Of a DNA stretch of 50,439 nt, positions 26,203 to 33,968 are shown in pieces; the first letter of the stretch is position 1; each line of letters starts with the position of its first letter. The DNA is from Pseudomonadota bacterium. Its GTDB lineage: Bacteria > Desulfobacterota > Syntrophorhabdia > Syntrophorhabdales > Syntrophorhabdaceae. Made by a program: the position numbers and the translations under genes. The notes beneath the pieces were generated by a model. The model was not told the origin of the DNA. It saw nothing but the letters and a program-made list of their open reading frames with translations, and ran no database searches. Location: positions 1-50,439 of the forward strand of contig JAPLKC010000133.1 in the NCBI GenBank assembly GCA_026388255.1, written 5' to 3'.

Positions 26203-27891
26203 CACATATTCAGCCGTGACATTGAGAGGACCGATGACTGCATCAAGGGTTTCATTGAAACCTTTCAGAATTTTACGATATACACCTTGAAGTTTTTCCG
26301 CATCTGCCCTGGTTGCAAGCTTACCTTCTTTGGCTGCACCGATAATGACTCCTGTTTCATCAACAAGCGTATTCAATGTATCTATACACTGATTAAGGTT
26401 ATTTTTAATCTCATTAAAGTCACCTTTGTACTCATCTGTAATCCTCTGTGGTGTATCCCCCTTGCTGATCCTGTCCACATACTCTGCCGCCACGTTTAGA
26501 GGCCCGATGACTGCGTCGAGGGTCTGATTAACGCCTTCCACGATCTTTTTATATTCTCCCTGATGTTTTGATGCATCTGCTCTTGTTGCCAGTTTACCTT
26601 CTAAAGCAGCCTTAGCCAGCATACCGGTATCGTTTATCAGCAATTCAACAGTCTCCATGCATCCCATGACTGCAGGCAGCAGGTGATCTTCTTCGCTTCT
26701 TTTGCCCACCTTTTTCAGTTCTGCAAGCTCAGAAGTATTTCCTACAGCTATCTCGTTGATCTGTCTTGTTACGCCACGTAAACGGTCTCTCACCTCATTT
26801 GTTGCCTTGGCTATGGATGCAAATATTCCCTGATAGTTGCCTTCCACTGTCTTTGAATGGTCGTTGACCGTCATCCGGTGTAATACCGCATCAGACTCAA
26901 CCAAGCCCTGGAGTCCATCTATACAGTTGTTCAGGTTGTTCTTGATCTCGTTGAAGTCTCCATTGTATGTGTCGGTGATTTTCTGGGGGATTTCGCCCTT
27001 GCTGATCCTGTCTACATATTCGGCTGCTACGTTCAATGGCCCTATAACTGCGTCGAGGGTCTGATTAACACCTTCCACGATCTTTTTGTATTCTCCCTGA
27101 TGTTTGCTTGCATCTGCCCTTGTTGCCAGTTTACCTTCTAAAGCAGCTTTAGCAAGCATGCCGGTATCGTTTATCAGCAATTCAACGGTCTCCATGCATC
27201 CCATGACTGCAGGCAGCAGGTGATCTTCTTCGCTTCTCTTACCCACCTTTTTCAGTTCTGCAAGCTCAGAAGTATTGCCGACAGCTATCTCGTTAATTTG
27301 TCTTGTCACACCACGCAAGCGGTCTCTTACCTCATTTGTTGCCTTGGCTATAGATGCATATATTCCCTGATAGTTGCCTTCCACTGTCTTTGAATGGTCG
27401 TTGACCGTCATCCGGTGTAATACCGCATCAGACTCAACCAAGCCCTGGAGTCCGTCTATACAGTTGTTCAGGTTGTTCTTGATCTCATTGAAGTCTCCAT
27501 TGTATGTGTCGGTGATCTTCTGGGGGATTTCACCCTTGCTGATACGATCTACATATTCAGCCGCCACATTCAATGGCCCGATGACGGCATTAAGGGTCTG
27601 GTTAACACCTTCAACGATCTTTTTGTAGTCTCCCTGATGTTTGCTTGCATCGGCACGGGTTGCCAGTTTACCCTGTACTGCCGCATCTACAAGCATACCT
27701 GCATCGGCCACGAGGGCATTCAGAGGATTTGTGAAAGCTTCAATAATACCATTTACAGACTGCACAATTGTTTTGAGTCCATCATCGACCTTGGCTGTGT
27801 CACAGCGTTCACTCAACTTCCCGCCTGCAATAGCGCTACATACCCGATCTAATTCACTTTGAAGCAACTGAACTTTTCCGCTACTTAACAT
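26074..27891 (-). CDS. Chemoreceptor 5' segment: tandem HAMP-like modules
   Basis: This 605-aa open segment is the N-terminal part of the receptor. It starts MLSSGKVQLLQSEL without a signal or membrane helix, then carries repeated modules of the form ATRADA...VEGVNQTL(D/N)[19 protein letters not shown] (given in part) and [16 protein letters not shown]. Between modules lies a segment (VLHRMTVNDHSKTVEGNYQG) that recurs 179 residues later, reflecting a 537-bp tandem duplication. The frame ends in the aberrant tail GQNK caused by the 115-bp duplication. Alone it would lack a signalling domain. Confidence 0.8.
   Translation of the reverse strand: MLSSGKVQLLQSELDRVCSAIAGGKLSERCDTAKVDDGLKTIVQSVNGIIEAFTNPLNALVADAGMLVDAAVQGKLATRADASKHQGDYKKIVEGVNQTLNAVIGPLNVAAEYVDRISKGEIPQKITDTYNGDFNEIKNNLNNCIDGLQGLVESDAVLHRMTVNDHSKTVEGNYQGIYASIAKATNEVRDRLRGVTRQINEIAVGNTSELAELKKVGKRSEEDHLLPAVMGCMETVELLINDTGMLAKAALEGKLATRADASKHQGEYKKIVEGVNQTLDAVIGPLNVAAEYVDRISKGEIPQKITDTYNGDFNEIKNNLNNCIDGLQGLVESDAVLHRMTVNDHSKTVEGNYQGIFASIAKATNEVRDRLRGVTRQINEIAVGNTSELAELKKVGKRSEEDHLLPAVMGCMETVELLINDTGMLAKAALEGKLATRADASKHQGEYKKIVEGVNQTLDAVIGPLNVAAEYVDRISKGDTPQRITDEYKGDFNEIKNNLNQCIDTLNTLVDETGVIIGAAKEGKLATRADAEKLQGVYRKILKGFNETLDAVIGPLNVTAEYVDRISKGDIPPKITDIYNGDFNEIKNNLNACIDTMSGLLGQNK
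26461..27534. repeat. 537-bp tandem module duplication in the chemoreceptor
   Basis: Segments 26461-26997 and 26998-27534 are highly similar over 537 bp (179 codons, in frame), each starting at CTTGCTGATCCTGTC. A third partial copy begins at about 27535. Differences are mostly synonymous, so the duplication is recent or kept uniform by gene conversion. Confidence 0.85.
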
Positions 27892-28052
27892 ACCCGATCC
27901 CTCCTTTTTGTTTGCTCCTTATTATCTAAAGCCATCTTTTTCTTCTGATATCCATTATTTTGGTTTATTCTATTTGTCTGTCCCATTGTTTATATCTCCT
28001 CCATTCTTTGTTTCAAAACACCTTTGATGCACTCGTAAATAGTCGTGCTCCG

Positions 28053-28658
28053 TTAAAAGCATTGCAATGCCATGCTGCTTTTCATGTTTTTCAGCGTTGT
28101 TGTCATCATCTCACGCGCCCTTTCCATGATTGGTGTTTCGTGACCCGGATAGATAGTATGAATGTTTCTTCTCGTAATCTTCTCAAAGGCGCTGATAAAC
28201 TCTACAGAATATGAACCGCCTACGGTCATGATCCGGACCGGCGTATCGCCCGAAAAGAGCGCCTTTTCTTTCTCGCAGTAGAGGCATACGGAGTCGCTGG
28301 AATGACCCGGCGTATGTATTACCTCGAACTCCCGGTCACCCATGCTGATAATCTGACCGTCTTTCAGAACTTCATCTACACCTTCAGAATCCTTATAGGC
28401 GTATATCTTCGTGTTATATCTCGATTTTATCTCCCTTATACCTCCTGCATGGTCGAAATGGTTATGGGTAATTACGACCTGTTCGACCGGCTTTTTTCCT
28501 ACGCCGGTGTTTATTGTCTCGATCTCTTCAATAATAGATCCGTCGGTTCCAACATCCACCAGGGTATTGATATCCTGCATGGTATTCCAGCTTCCAAGCA
28601 CCAGATAGGAATTGCAGGAATAAATACGGTTATCGCCTCTCAGGGGTATGACTTTCAT
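28053..28658 (-). CDS. MBL-fold metallo-hydrolase
   Basis: This 201-aa protein is a metallo-beta-lactamase-fold hydrolase. The metal site THNHFDHAGG (His65, His67, Asp69, His70) is followed by HTPGHSSDS and a later SGDTPVRIM with the bridging Asp and YPGHETPI. It is a short member of the glyoxalase II-like group, with no flavodoxin domain and no signal peptide. An AAAGGA ribosome binding site precedes the ATG. It lies between cheR and the chemoreceptor gene; a link to chemosensing is not obvious. Possible roles include thioester or nucleotide-ester hydrolysis, and the substrate cannot be told from the sequence. Confidence 0.9.
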   Translation of the reverse strand: MKVIPLRGDNRIYSCNSYLVLGSWNTMQDINTLVDVGTDGSIIEEIETINTGVGKKPVEQVVITHNHFDHAGGIREIKSRYNTKIYAYKDSEGVDEVLKDGQIISMGDREFEVIHTPGHSSDSVCLYCEKEKALFSGDTPVRIMTVGGSYSVEFISAFEKITRRNIHTIYPGHETPIMERAREMMTTTLKNMKSSMALQCF

Positions 28659-29095
28659 TTCATCCTTTCGATGAAGACAGTGAATAGTCGTTAGTGAATA
28701 GTGAATAATTTAAAGAAAGCAAATAGTGATTCATATCGCCTATTGCCTGCCTTCCTGCCAAAGCAGGTTTGTCAAAAGCAAAACCTCTATTTTCTTTTAT
28801 TTTGCCGCCCGCTATCGCTCGACAAATGCGGACAAGGGCGGATGAATATTGATGAATAGTGTTTTGATAGCCGGTGACATTGCCGCCTATCAAATATTCA
28901 GCCCTAACGGGCGAATATATTAAATTTTTACTCTGCCCTAAGGGCATGGAGTATATCGGGTGCCAGGTCGGCAGCCGATATGAAATACTGTCCAGCTTTT
29001 GTCTGCGTCCGTCTGCGGCTGAATAAAAAAGGTTTTTCATGCAGCCTTTGAGAATACCCTTGCCTTTATTTCGATATTAGGGTTTGCATTTGCAT
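28659..29095. other. Gene-free spacer with dispersed repeats
   Basis: This 437-bp gap between the MBL gene and cheR has no convincing gene. It holds a short repeat built on GTGAATAGT (about 28680-28707, also at 33391-33416). It also holds a 39-bp repeat (28803-28841) whose inverse occurs at 49941-49977, with the shared core TTGTCGAGCG. A run of short inverted repeats such as TTCGCCCGTTAGGGC against GCCCTAACGGGCGAA lies at about 28895-28920. Confidence 0.55.
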
Positions 29096-29698
29096 TTATT
29101 TCTTCTTATATATCTGTCCATCAGAGGCTACCTGGTCGAACAGATGGTTCAGTTCCTGGGGCATCTTCTGGGTTTGTTCGGAAGCAAAATACCCTCCGGG
29201 CGCAAGGGATTCATGGAACATCCGCATTACCTTGACACGCTCATCCTGCTGGAAGTGAAGGAGGACATTCTTGCACATGATAAGGCTGAAATCGTTGCCG
29301 ATGGGTTGAAAAGACAGGAGGTTGTGTTTCTGAAATACAATTCTCTCCTTTATGGCGCTTGCAATCTGGAAATAGCCGGGCTTGCCGTTCGGTGCAAAAT
29401 AATTTTTGAATATCTCTTCGGGAATCCTCTTGAGTTCATCTTCCGGATAAATGCCGTTCTTTATGATAGTCCCGAATGTATCCTGTTCATCAATATCCGT
29501 TGCGTAGAGAGTGAGGTTTTTGAATGAAAAATGGCCCATGTTTTCAGCAAGTATAATTGCAAGGGAGTATGGCTCGGGTCCCATGGCGCATCCCGCATCC
29601 CAGACCTTGATGCGGCTTCTGCCCATGGCATAGGGGATAACGTGCCTTACGGCAAGGTCAAGTATCTGTATGTCGCGAAAAAAGAATGTAAATGCCAT
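29096..29698 (-). CDS. cheR: Chemotaxis methyltransferase CheR lacking the N-terminal domain
   Basis: This 200-aa protein carries the SAM-dependent methyltransferase domain of CheR. It begins almost at the FFRD motif (MAFTFFFRDIQ), then has the SAM loop WDAGCAMGPEPYSLAI (usual form SAGCxxGEEPYS), an ATDID strand, a beta-subdomain region about 85-125, and the NVLLHF motif. Typical CheR proteins are near 270-280 aa with a helical N-terminal domain that is absent here. The ATG at 29698 is preferred because GAGGT lies 7 bases upstream; a longer frame from 29761 would overlap cheA by 32 bp and add no CheR_N sequence. It follows cheA by 31 bp. Its client is probably the nearby chemoreceptor, whose tail is EFETF. 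Confidence 0.85.
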   Translation of the reverse strand: MAFTFFFRDIQILDLAVRHVIPYAMGRSRIKVWDAGCAMGPEPYSLAIILAENMGHFSFKNLTLYATDIDEQDTFGTIIKNGIYPEDELKRIPEEIFKNYFAPNGKPGYFQIASAIKERIVFQKHNLLSFQPIGNDFSLIMCKNVLLHFQQDERVKVMRMFHESLAPGGYFASEQTQKMPQELNHLFDQVASDGQIYKKK

Positions 29699-29729
29699 AA
29701 TCAATACCTCAAATCTGTTTTCTGTGTTT

Positions 29730-31841
29730 TCAATTAAACACCGCCTCTGAAAGCCCGACATTTTGTATCATCTTCAGAACATCCACAATAAGCGCCACAC
29801 TCCCGTTGCCCAGTATGGTTGCGCCGGATATGCCTTCTATATCACTGTAAAGCTTCCCGAGGTTCTTGATTACCGTCTGGTGCTCCCCAATAACATTATC
29901 AACAACAAAGCCGATCCGCTCTCCGTTGGCGCCGGTAATAACAATTTGTTCCACGGCAGGGGGTTCGCCTTTGATATTGAATTCTTTTCTAAGGTTGATG
30001 TATGGAACGATCTCTCCACGGACATGGGCAATATTCCTTCCGTGTGATTTCCGTATATCCTCACGGGTAAGCTCCACACACTCCTCAACAATGGAGAGCG
30101 GAAGTACAAAATGGTCTTCTCCGATATTGACAAGGAGTCCTTCCACTATAGCCAGCGTAAGAGGCAACTTCACAGTAACGGTTGTACCTTTGCCCTTCTC
30201 GCTATGTATATCAATGGAACCACGTAATGTTTCTATTGCCCTCTTCACCACATCCATGCCTACTCCCCTTCCGGACACACTTGTCACGGTCTGTGCCGTG
30301 GAGAATCCCGGTGCAAAAATGAGACGTTGCAGCTCCTTTTCAGAGAGCTCGCTCCCCTGAGAAACGAGGCCCTTTTCAATCGCTTTGGCCCGTATGGTGT
30401 CTCCATCCAATCCTTTGCCGTCATCTTTTATCTGAAGCACCACGTTTCCGCCTGAATGGGCGGCAGTCAGGTGAATAGTGCCCGCTCTCGGCTTTCCCTG
30501 TGAAATCCGTATATCAGGGGTTTCTATGCCGTGGTCTATGCAGTTTCTGATGAGATGGACCATGGGGTCATTTAATTTTTCAATGACCGTCTTATCCAAT
30601 TCCGTCTCTGCGCCCTCCGTAGTAAGCTCAATCTCCTTACCAAGTTCCTGTGATAAATCCCTCACTAACCTTTTGAATCTTCCGAAGGTGGTTCCTATGG
30701 GAAGCATACGGATATTCAGGGTATTGTCTCTCAGTTCCGACGTCAACCTCTCTACTTCTTCTGCAATAGAGATAAGCTCAGCGCCAGCAAAAGCCAAGGC
30801 TGTCTGGGTAAGCCTTGCCTGAACGGTTACCATTTCACCTACAAGGTTTACCAGGATGTCGAGTTTGTCTGCAGGCACCCGTATACTGGAAGTCTCTTCC
30901 TTTGCCTGGGTCTTTTCTTTCAACTTTCGTATCTGCTGCTGTTCCATAAGGGCTGATTCTATCCTGTCAGGCGTGACAAGTCCCTTTTCAACAAGTATTT
31001 CACCGATATACTTTTTTTCCTGGAGCACCTCCTCCAATTGTTCTTCCTGTATATCGCCCCGTTCAATGAGGATTTCGCCAAGCTTCTTATATGTTTCATC
31101 AAAGGGCGAGGCGGATTTACTGTCAATAACATCTATCTTGAGTTCACAATCATCCTCCATGAAGATGAAAATATCCCTTATGGCATCGATCCCCCGATCA
31201 GTGGAAAGGATGATGTCCCAGGAGGTATAACAGTGCTCGGGATTGATATCTTCCAGAACGGGAATCCTGTCTGCATGTGATATTACCTGGCATTCCCCCA
31301 GGGAACGGAGTTCATCGAGTAAACGCAGGGGGCTTGTCCCTGTGAAGAAAATTCCCGGGGCAGGGGTAAAGCAGATGCGATAGATAACAGATTCTCCATC
31401 ATTATTTGAATAGGCAGGAGGTGAAACCCCGATAGAAGGAGAGGGCTTTGTCGGGGAGGTGGTTGATTCTCCTCCTGACGCTAAACGGTGGAATGCAGAA
31501 ACAGTTACCGCAAGCTCAGCAGGGGCTTCACCCGGAGAGGTTGTTAAAAGTTCTCGTATCTGGTCTTTTGCAGTAAGAGTGAGATTGATAAGCTCCAGGG
31601 TGACAGGTATTTTCCCGTCGCGCACCTTGTCGTAAACTGTCTCTATCTCGTGGGTAAATGAGGCAATATCCTCAAAACCGAACATGGCGCCTGAGCCCTT
31701 GATGGTATGCATGGCACGGAAGACCCTGCCGATAATGTCATTGTCATCGGGGCTTTCTTCCAGTTCAAGGAGCGACGTCTCAAGCTCCGCAAGAAGTTCA
31801 TAAGCCTCTTCTTTAAATGCTTCTCTGTGAGCATCTATCAT
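29730..31841 (-). CDS. cheA: Chemotaxis histidine kinase CheA with MshEN-like repeats
   Basis: This 703-aa kinase has an N-terminal HPt domain with phospho-His45 in RAMHTIKGSG, a low-complexity Ser/Pro linker (about 120-147) and a P2-like region (about 150-245). Two adjacent 25-residue repeats (about 253-302) follow, of the form LGEIL(I/V)E(R/K)G with a Gln-rich end. Then come the dimerisation helices (about 325-400), a HATPase with the N-box NCIDHGIE and G-boxes DDGKGLDG and GRGVGMDVVK (about 425-560), and a C-terminal CheW domain (about 565-697). The start overlaps the cheY stop by 4 bp (ATGA). It phosphorylates CheY and, in systems with CheB, that too; no cheB is seen here. The repeat pair resembles MshEN/GspE-N segments that bind c-di-GMP. 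Confidence 0.96.
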   Translation of the reverse strand: MIDAHREAFKEEAYELLAELETSLLELEESPDDNDIIGRVFRAMHTIKGSGAMFGFEDIASFTHEIETVYDKVRDGKIPVTLELINLTLTAKDQIRELLTTSPGEAPAELAVTVSAFHRLASGGESTTSPTKPSPSIGVSPPAYSNNDGESVIYRICFTPAPGIFFTGTSPLRLLDELRSLGECQVISHADRIPVLEDINPEHCYTSWDIILSTDRGIDAIRDIFIFMEDDCELKIDVIDSKSASPFDETYKKLGEILIERGDIQEEQLEEVLQEKKYIGEILVEKGLVTPDRIESALMEQQQIRKLKEKTQAKEETSSIRVPADKLDILVNLVGEMVTVQARLTQTALAFAGAELISIAEEVERLTSELRDNTLNIRMLPIGTTFGRFKRLVRDLSQELGKEIELTTEGAETELDKTVIEKLNDPMVHLIRNCIDHGIETPDIRISQGKPRAGTIHLTAAHSGGNVVLQIKDDGKGLDGDTIRAKAIEKGLVSQGSELSEKELQRLIFAPGFSTAQTVTSVSGRGVGMDVVKRAIETLRGSIDIHSEKGKGTTVTVKLPLTLAIVEGLLVNIGEDHFVLPLSIVEECVELTREDIRKSHGRNIAHVRGEIVPYINLRKEFNIKGEPPAVEQIVITGANGERIGFVVDNVIGEHQTVIKNLGKLYSDIEGISGATILGNGSVALIVDVLKMIQNVGLSEAVFN

Positions 31842-32203
31842 CCAAGCACCTTCTTTATGACAGCAACAAGCTGTTCAGGTTTAAATGGTTTTACTATCCA
31901 TCCTGTGGCGCCTGCCTGTTTGCCTTCCATCTTTTTAGATTCCTGGGATTCAGTTGTGAGCAGAATAATGGGAATAAACTTATATGCCGGATTTGCCCTT
32001 AACCCTTTTACCAGACCTATGCCGTCGAGATTGGGCATATTGAGGTCTGTAATCACCATATGAACAGGGTCGCCGTTTAGCTTGGATAAGGCATCTTTGC
32101 CGTCTACTGCTTCAACAACCTCATATCCTGCCCCTTTCAGGGTGAATGTCACCATCTGCCTGATACTTGCAGAATCATCTACTGCGAGAATCCTTTTACT
32201 CAT
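31838..32203 (-). CDS. cheY: Chemotaxis response regulator CheY
   Basis: This 121-aa receiver starts at the ATG at 32203 with GGAGG 7 bases upstream. A longer frame to 32299 overlaps the STAS gene and adds non-conserved residues. The acidic pocket VDDSASIRQM, phospho-acceptor Asp in VITDLNMPNLDG, Thr in LLTTES and Lys in IVKPFKPEQL are all present. It overlaps the STAS gene by 8 bp at its start and cheA by 4 bp at its end, so it sits in a tightly coupled operon as the obvious CheA target. Confidence 0.95.
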   Translation of the reverse strand: MSKRILAVDDSASIRQMVTFTLKGAGYEVVEAVDGKDALSKLNGDPVHMVITDLNMPNLDGIGLVKGLRANPAYKFIPIILLTTESQESKKMEGKQAGATGWIVKPFKPEQLVAVIKKVLG

Positions 32204-32525
32204 GGGATGCCTCCGACCAGAAACATTTCTCGTTGCCGGCACACCCCGTATGACGGACACATCCTGCCTGCAGGAGAATCTCTGTGATAACAGAGGCACG
32301 GCTATAGTTCAGGGTGACTATTTTCCCTGCCTGCATGGCACTTTTGTGTAATGCACAGAGAAGCTGGAGACATGAGAGGTCAGCCTCTGAAACCTCCTCT
32401 ATATTAAGGGAAAGGTAGTCTCTATTTGCAAGCAACTCCAGCAGAAGCGACTTTGCCTCCAGGGCACATTCGATTGTCATTGCACCAACGAGCCTTACGT
32501 GCTTTCCATTATCGTGTACTTCCAT
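32196..32525 (-). CDS. STAS-domain protein (anti-sigma factor antagonist-like)
   Basis: This 109-aa protein starts at the ATG at 32525, which has AAAGGGGG about 8 bases upstream; an in-frame ATG at 32597 has none. It has the STAS fold pattern: MEVHDNGKHVRLVGAMTI, then LSLNIEEVSEADLSCLQLLCAL, where Ser51 is at the position phosphorylated in SpoIIAA-type proteins. The C-terminal tail has two extra cysteines (HTGCAGNEKC). STAS proteins encoded in chemosensory clusters of alternative-function systems are common, but the partner kinase or anti-sigma factor is not visible here. It overlaps the cheY start by 8 bp. Confidence 0.8.
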   Translation of the reverse strand: MEVHDNGKHVRLVGAMTIECALEAKSLLLELLANRDYLSLNIEEVSEADLSCLQLLCALHKSAMQAGKIVTLNYSRASVITEILLQAGCVRHTGCAGNEKCFWSEASHE

Positions 32526-32606
32526 AATACAATCCCCCTTTGTAAAAAAGTCCTGCATTGCCTCTATGTTTTTTACCGGATTTTTTACCGGCTGCATTAA
32601 TAAACA

Positions 32607-32972
32607 CTAATTTAAACCTTTCATCACATCCCGGAGTACCTTCGTGGAGACACATTTTTCATAGTAATATGCTGCCCCTATAGAAAGGGCTTCCTCTGTC
32701 ACCTTGGAGTCTCCATATCCTGTCAGGAGCACTATGCCCGTCATTGCGTTGTTTTCCTTGATACGCTTCAGGATTTGGAGTTCTTTTTCGCCCAGAGAAT
32801 TCGTAAACTTAAGCCCTACTATCACAAATTCGTACTCCCGCATGTTCAGCAATGTTAGAGCCTCTTCCATCGTCTCTGCAACATCGATTGCAGTTCCATG
32901 GTCCTGTATCAGTTTTCTTGACTCAGGCAGGATGGTTGCTTCATCATCAACAATGAGTACACGTTTTTTCAT
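32607..32972 (-). CDS. Degenerate receiver-domain protein (pseudo-response regulator)
   Basis: This 121-aa protein has a receiver fold: RVLIVDDEATI at 4-14, the expected third strand FVIVGLKFTN, TGIVLLTGYGD, and the last strand YYYEKCVS. The phospho-acceptor Asp is replaced by Gly53 (IVGLKF) and the conserved Lys-Pro is Lys-Cys. The first acidic pair and the Thr are kept. It cannot be phosphorylated in the usual way and may act as a constitutive binding module. It is the first gene of the chemosensory operon, 81 bp ahead of the STAS start, and no promoter was identified with confidence. Confidence 0.9.
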   Translation of the reverse strand: MKKRVLIVDDEATILPESRKLIQDHGTAIDVAETMEEALTLLNMREYEFVIVGLKFTNSLGEKELQILKRIKENNAMTGIVLLTGYGDSKVTEEALSIGAAYYYEKCVSTKVLRDVMKGLN

Positions 32973-33150
32973 ATACCTTCCTTTTTATATATGACCGGCA
33001 TTTTCAGAAAAAAGGTTGTCCGGTCATAACTGATTGATCGCACTATCTCAGCAGCAATACCCACAGGATGCTTTTGCACGTTCAAAGCCACCGGCACATG
33101 TCGTTACAAAAGAAATATAGAAAGGAAAACCTGATAGGCTGTTTAAGAAA

Positions 33151-33200
33151 GAGCCCCTTTCCGTTTAAGTGGGGGGGTTGGTGGGTTTGGAAAGGGGCTC
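33151..33200. repeat. 12-bp-arm inverted repeat
   Basis: GAGCCCCTTTCC at 33151-33162 is exactly complementary to 33189-33200, with a G-rich loop of 26 bases. It lacks a T-run, so it may be a structured leader or a repeat rather than a terminator. Confidence 0.7.
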
Positions 33201-33319
33201 GAAGGGGCTGCTTTGTGTTGTTTTCCATCATTAGTATACATAAAGCAAGAAGCAGGCCATTCCGCTCGTCTTGATAACAAACTAATTTAACTTATCTTTT
33301 TAAAAGGAAGGGGATAGTG

Positions 33320-33364
33320 AACTATCCCATTTTTAATAACTGCTATAGCAAAAATGGGATAGTT
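33320..33364. repeat. 15-bp perfect inverted repeat
   Basis: AACTATCCCATTTTT at 33320-33334 pairs with AAAAATGGGATAGTT at 33350-33364. The 15-base loop contains the smaller palindrome GCTATAGC. It could be an operator or a transcription-blocking hairpin between the divergent operons. Confidence 0.75.
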
Positions 33365-33412
33365 TAAGGACCGTGAATAGTAAAGAGGCAGTGGATAGTC
33401 GTTAGTGAATAG

Positions 33413-33580
33413 TGATGAACGCGTAAAAAGTCTTACGTCGTTTTGTCATTCCCATCTGTCGTTTCGTCATTCCCGCGAAAGTGGGAATCCGGTGATTTTA
33501 ATTTGTTCTGGACTCCCGTGCTTGTGCCCTTCAGGGTATTCACGGGAGTGACGGTTTTTTTACTTTTTACGAGTGCATCA
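33413..33580. repeat. Dispersed palindromic element (copy 2)
   Basis: The ends are TGATGAACGCGTAAAAAGTC (left) and TTTTTACGAGTGCATCA (right), forming imperfect terminal inverted repeats. The inside holds CATTCCCGCGAAAGTGGGAA and a hairpin GACTCCCGTG with CACGGGAGTG enclosing CCCTTCAGGG. It shares its right half, nearly base for base, with 49157-49212 and the overall layout with 13631-13777. Confidence 0.8.
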
Positions 33581-33968
33581 AAATGGATATTAAGCAGAAA
33601 TTCTCCTTAACTCATAAGAATAATTGTGCGATAATGACAATGAAGCGTATACGGCGCTACTGACCTTGCATCTTATTGGCGGACACAACGATGTACACGC
33701 GGATACCAGTTTGAGATTTTCGTATTCAAAAGATAGTATTCCTGACCAGGCTGCAAGAGAGCAGAGCAGGCACTGCAGAAGAGCGTGGAACGGTTTAATT
33801 TTCCTATCGAAGGCATCAACACCACCGTTTTCATACATGATTTGGATACTTTTTTGCGATAGGAGATAATTTGCGATAGGAGATAAGATGGATAGGAGAT
33901 AAGATGGATAGGAGAAAATTCGGACATCATATTTTCTGTATAAGCCGTATTTTTTTCATGGAGGGTGT

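Larger units (their letters stand above)
24068..27891 (-). pseudogene. Soluble poly-HAMP methyl-accepting chemotaxis protein, broken by two tandem duplications
   Basis: Three consecutive frames on the minus strand (26074-27891, 25782-25988 and 24068-25675) together encode one receptor. Two exact tandem duplications break it: 115 bp (25973-26087 repeated at 26088-26202) and 40 bp (25762-25801 repeated at 25802-25841). Each shifts the frame by +1. Removing one copy of each restores a single continuous frame of 3669 bases (1222 aa). The protein would have no transmembrane segment, a long array of HAMP-like modules and a C-terminal signalling domain. A strong AAGGAGGGA ribosome binding site precedes the ATG at 27891. 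Both duplications fall in sequence that is internally repeated, so assembly error is a real alternative to genuine inactivation or slippage. Confidence 0.85.
32973..33968. other. Gene-free 1-kb divergent region with hairpins and repeats
   Basis: This region separates the minus-strand chemosensory operon from the plus-strand kinase cluster. It holds hairpin 1 (12-bp arms GAGCCCCTTTCC at 33151-33162 and its inverse at 33189-33200), hairpin 2 (15-bp perfect arms at 33320-33334 and 33350-33364), and dispersed element copy 2 (33413-33580). Short tandem repeats of GATAGGAGATAA follow at about 33857-33917. No open frame has a ribosome binding site or a recognisable product. Promoters for both operons should lie here but none is clear. 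Confidence 0.6.

Noticed and set aside
28660-29040. 126-codon minus-strand frame between the MBL gene and cheR
   Set aside because: It is built from spacer repeats (28680-28707, 28803-28841), has no ribosome binding site and no recognisable product.
32204-32299. N-terminal extension of CheY
   Set aside because: It is the STAS coding sequence read in another frame. The ATG at 32203 has a good ribosome binding site.
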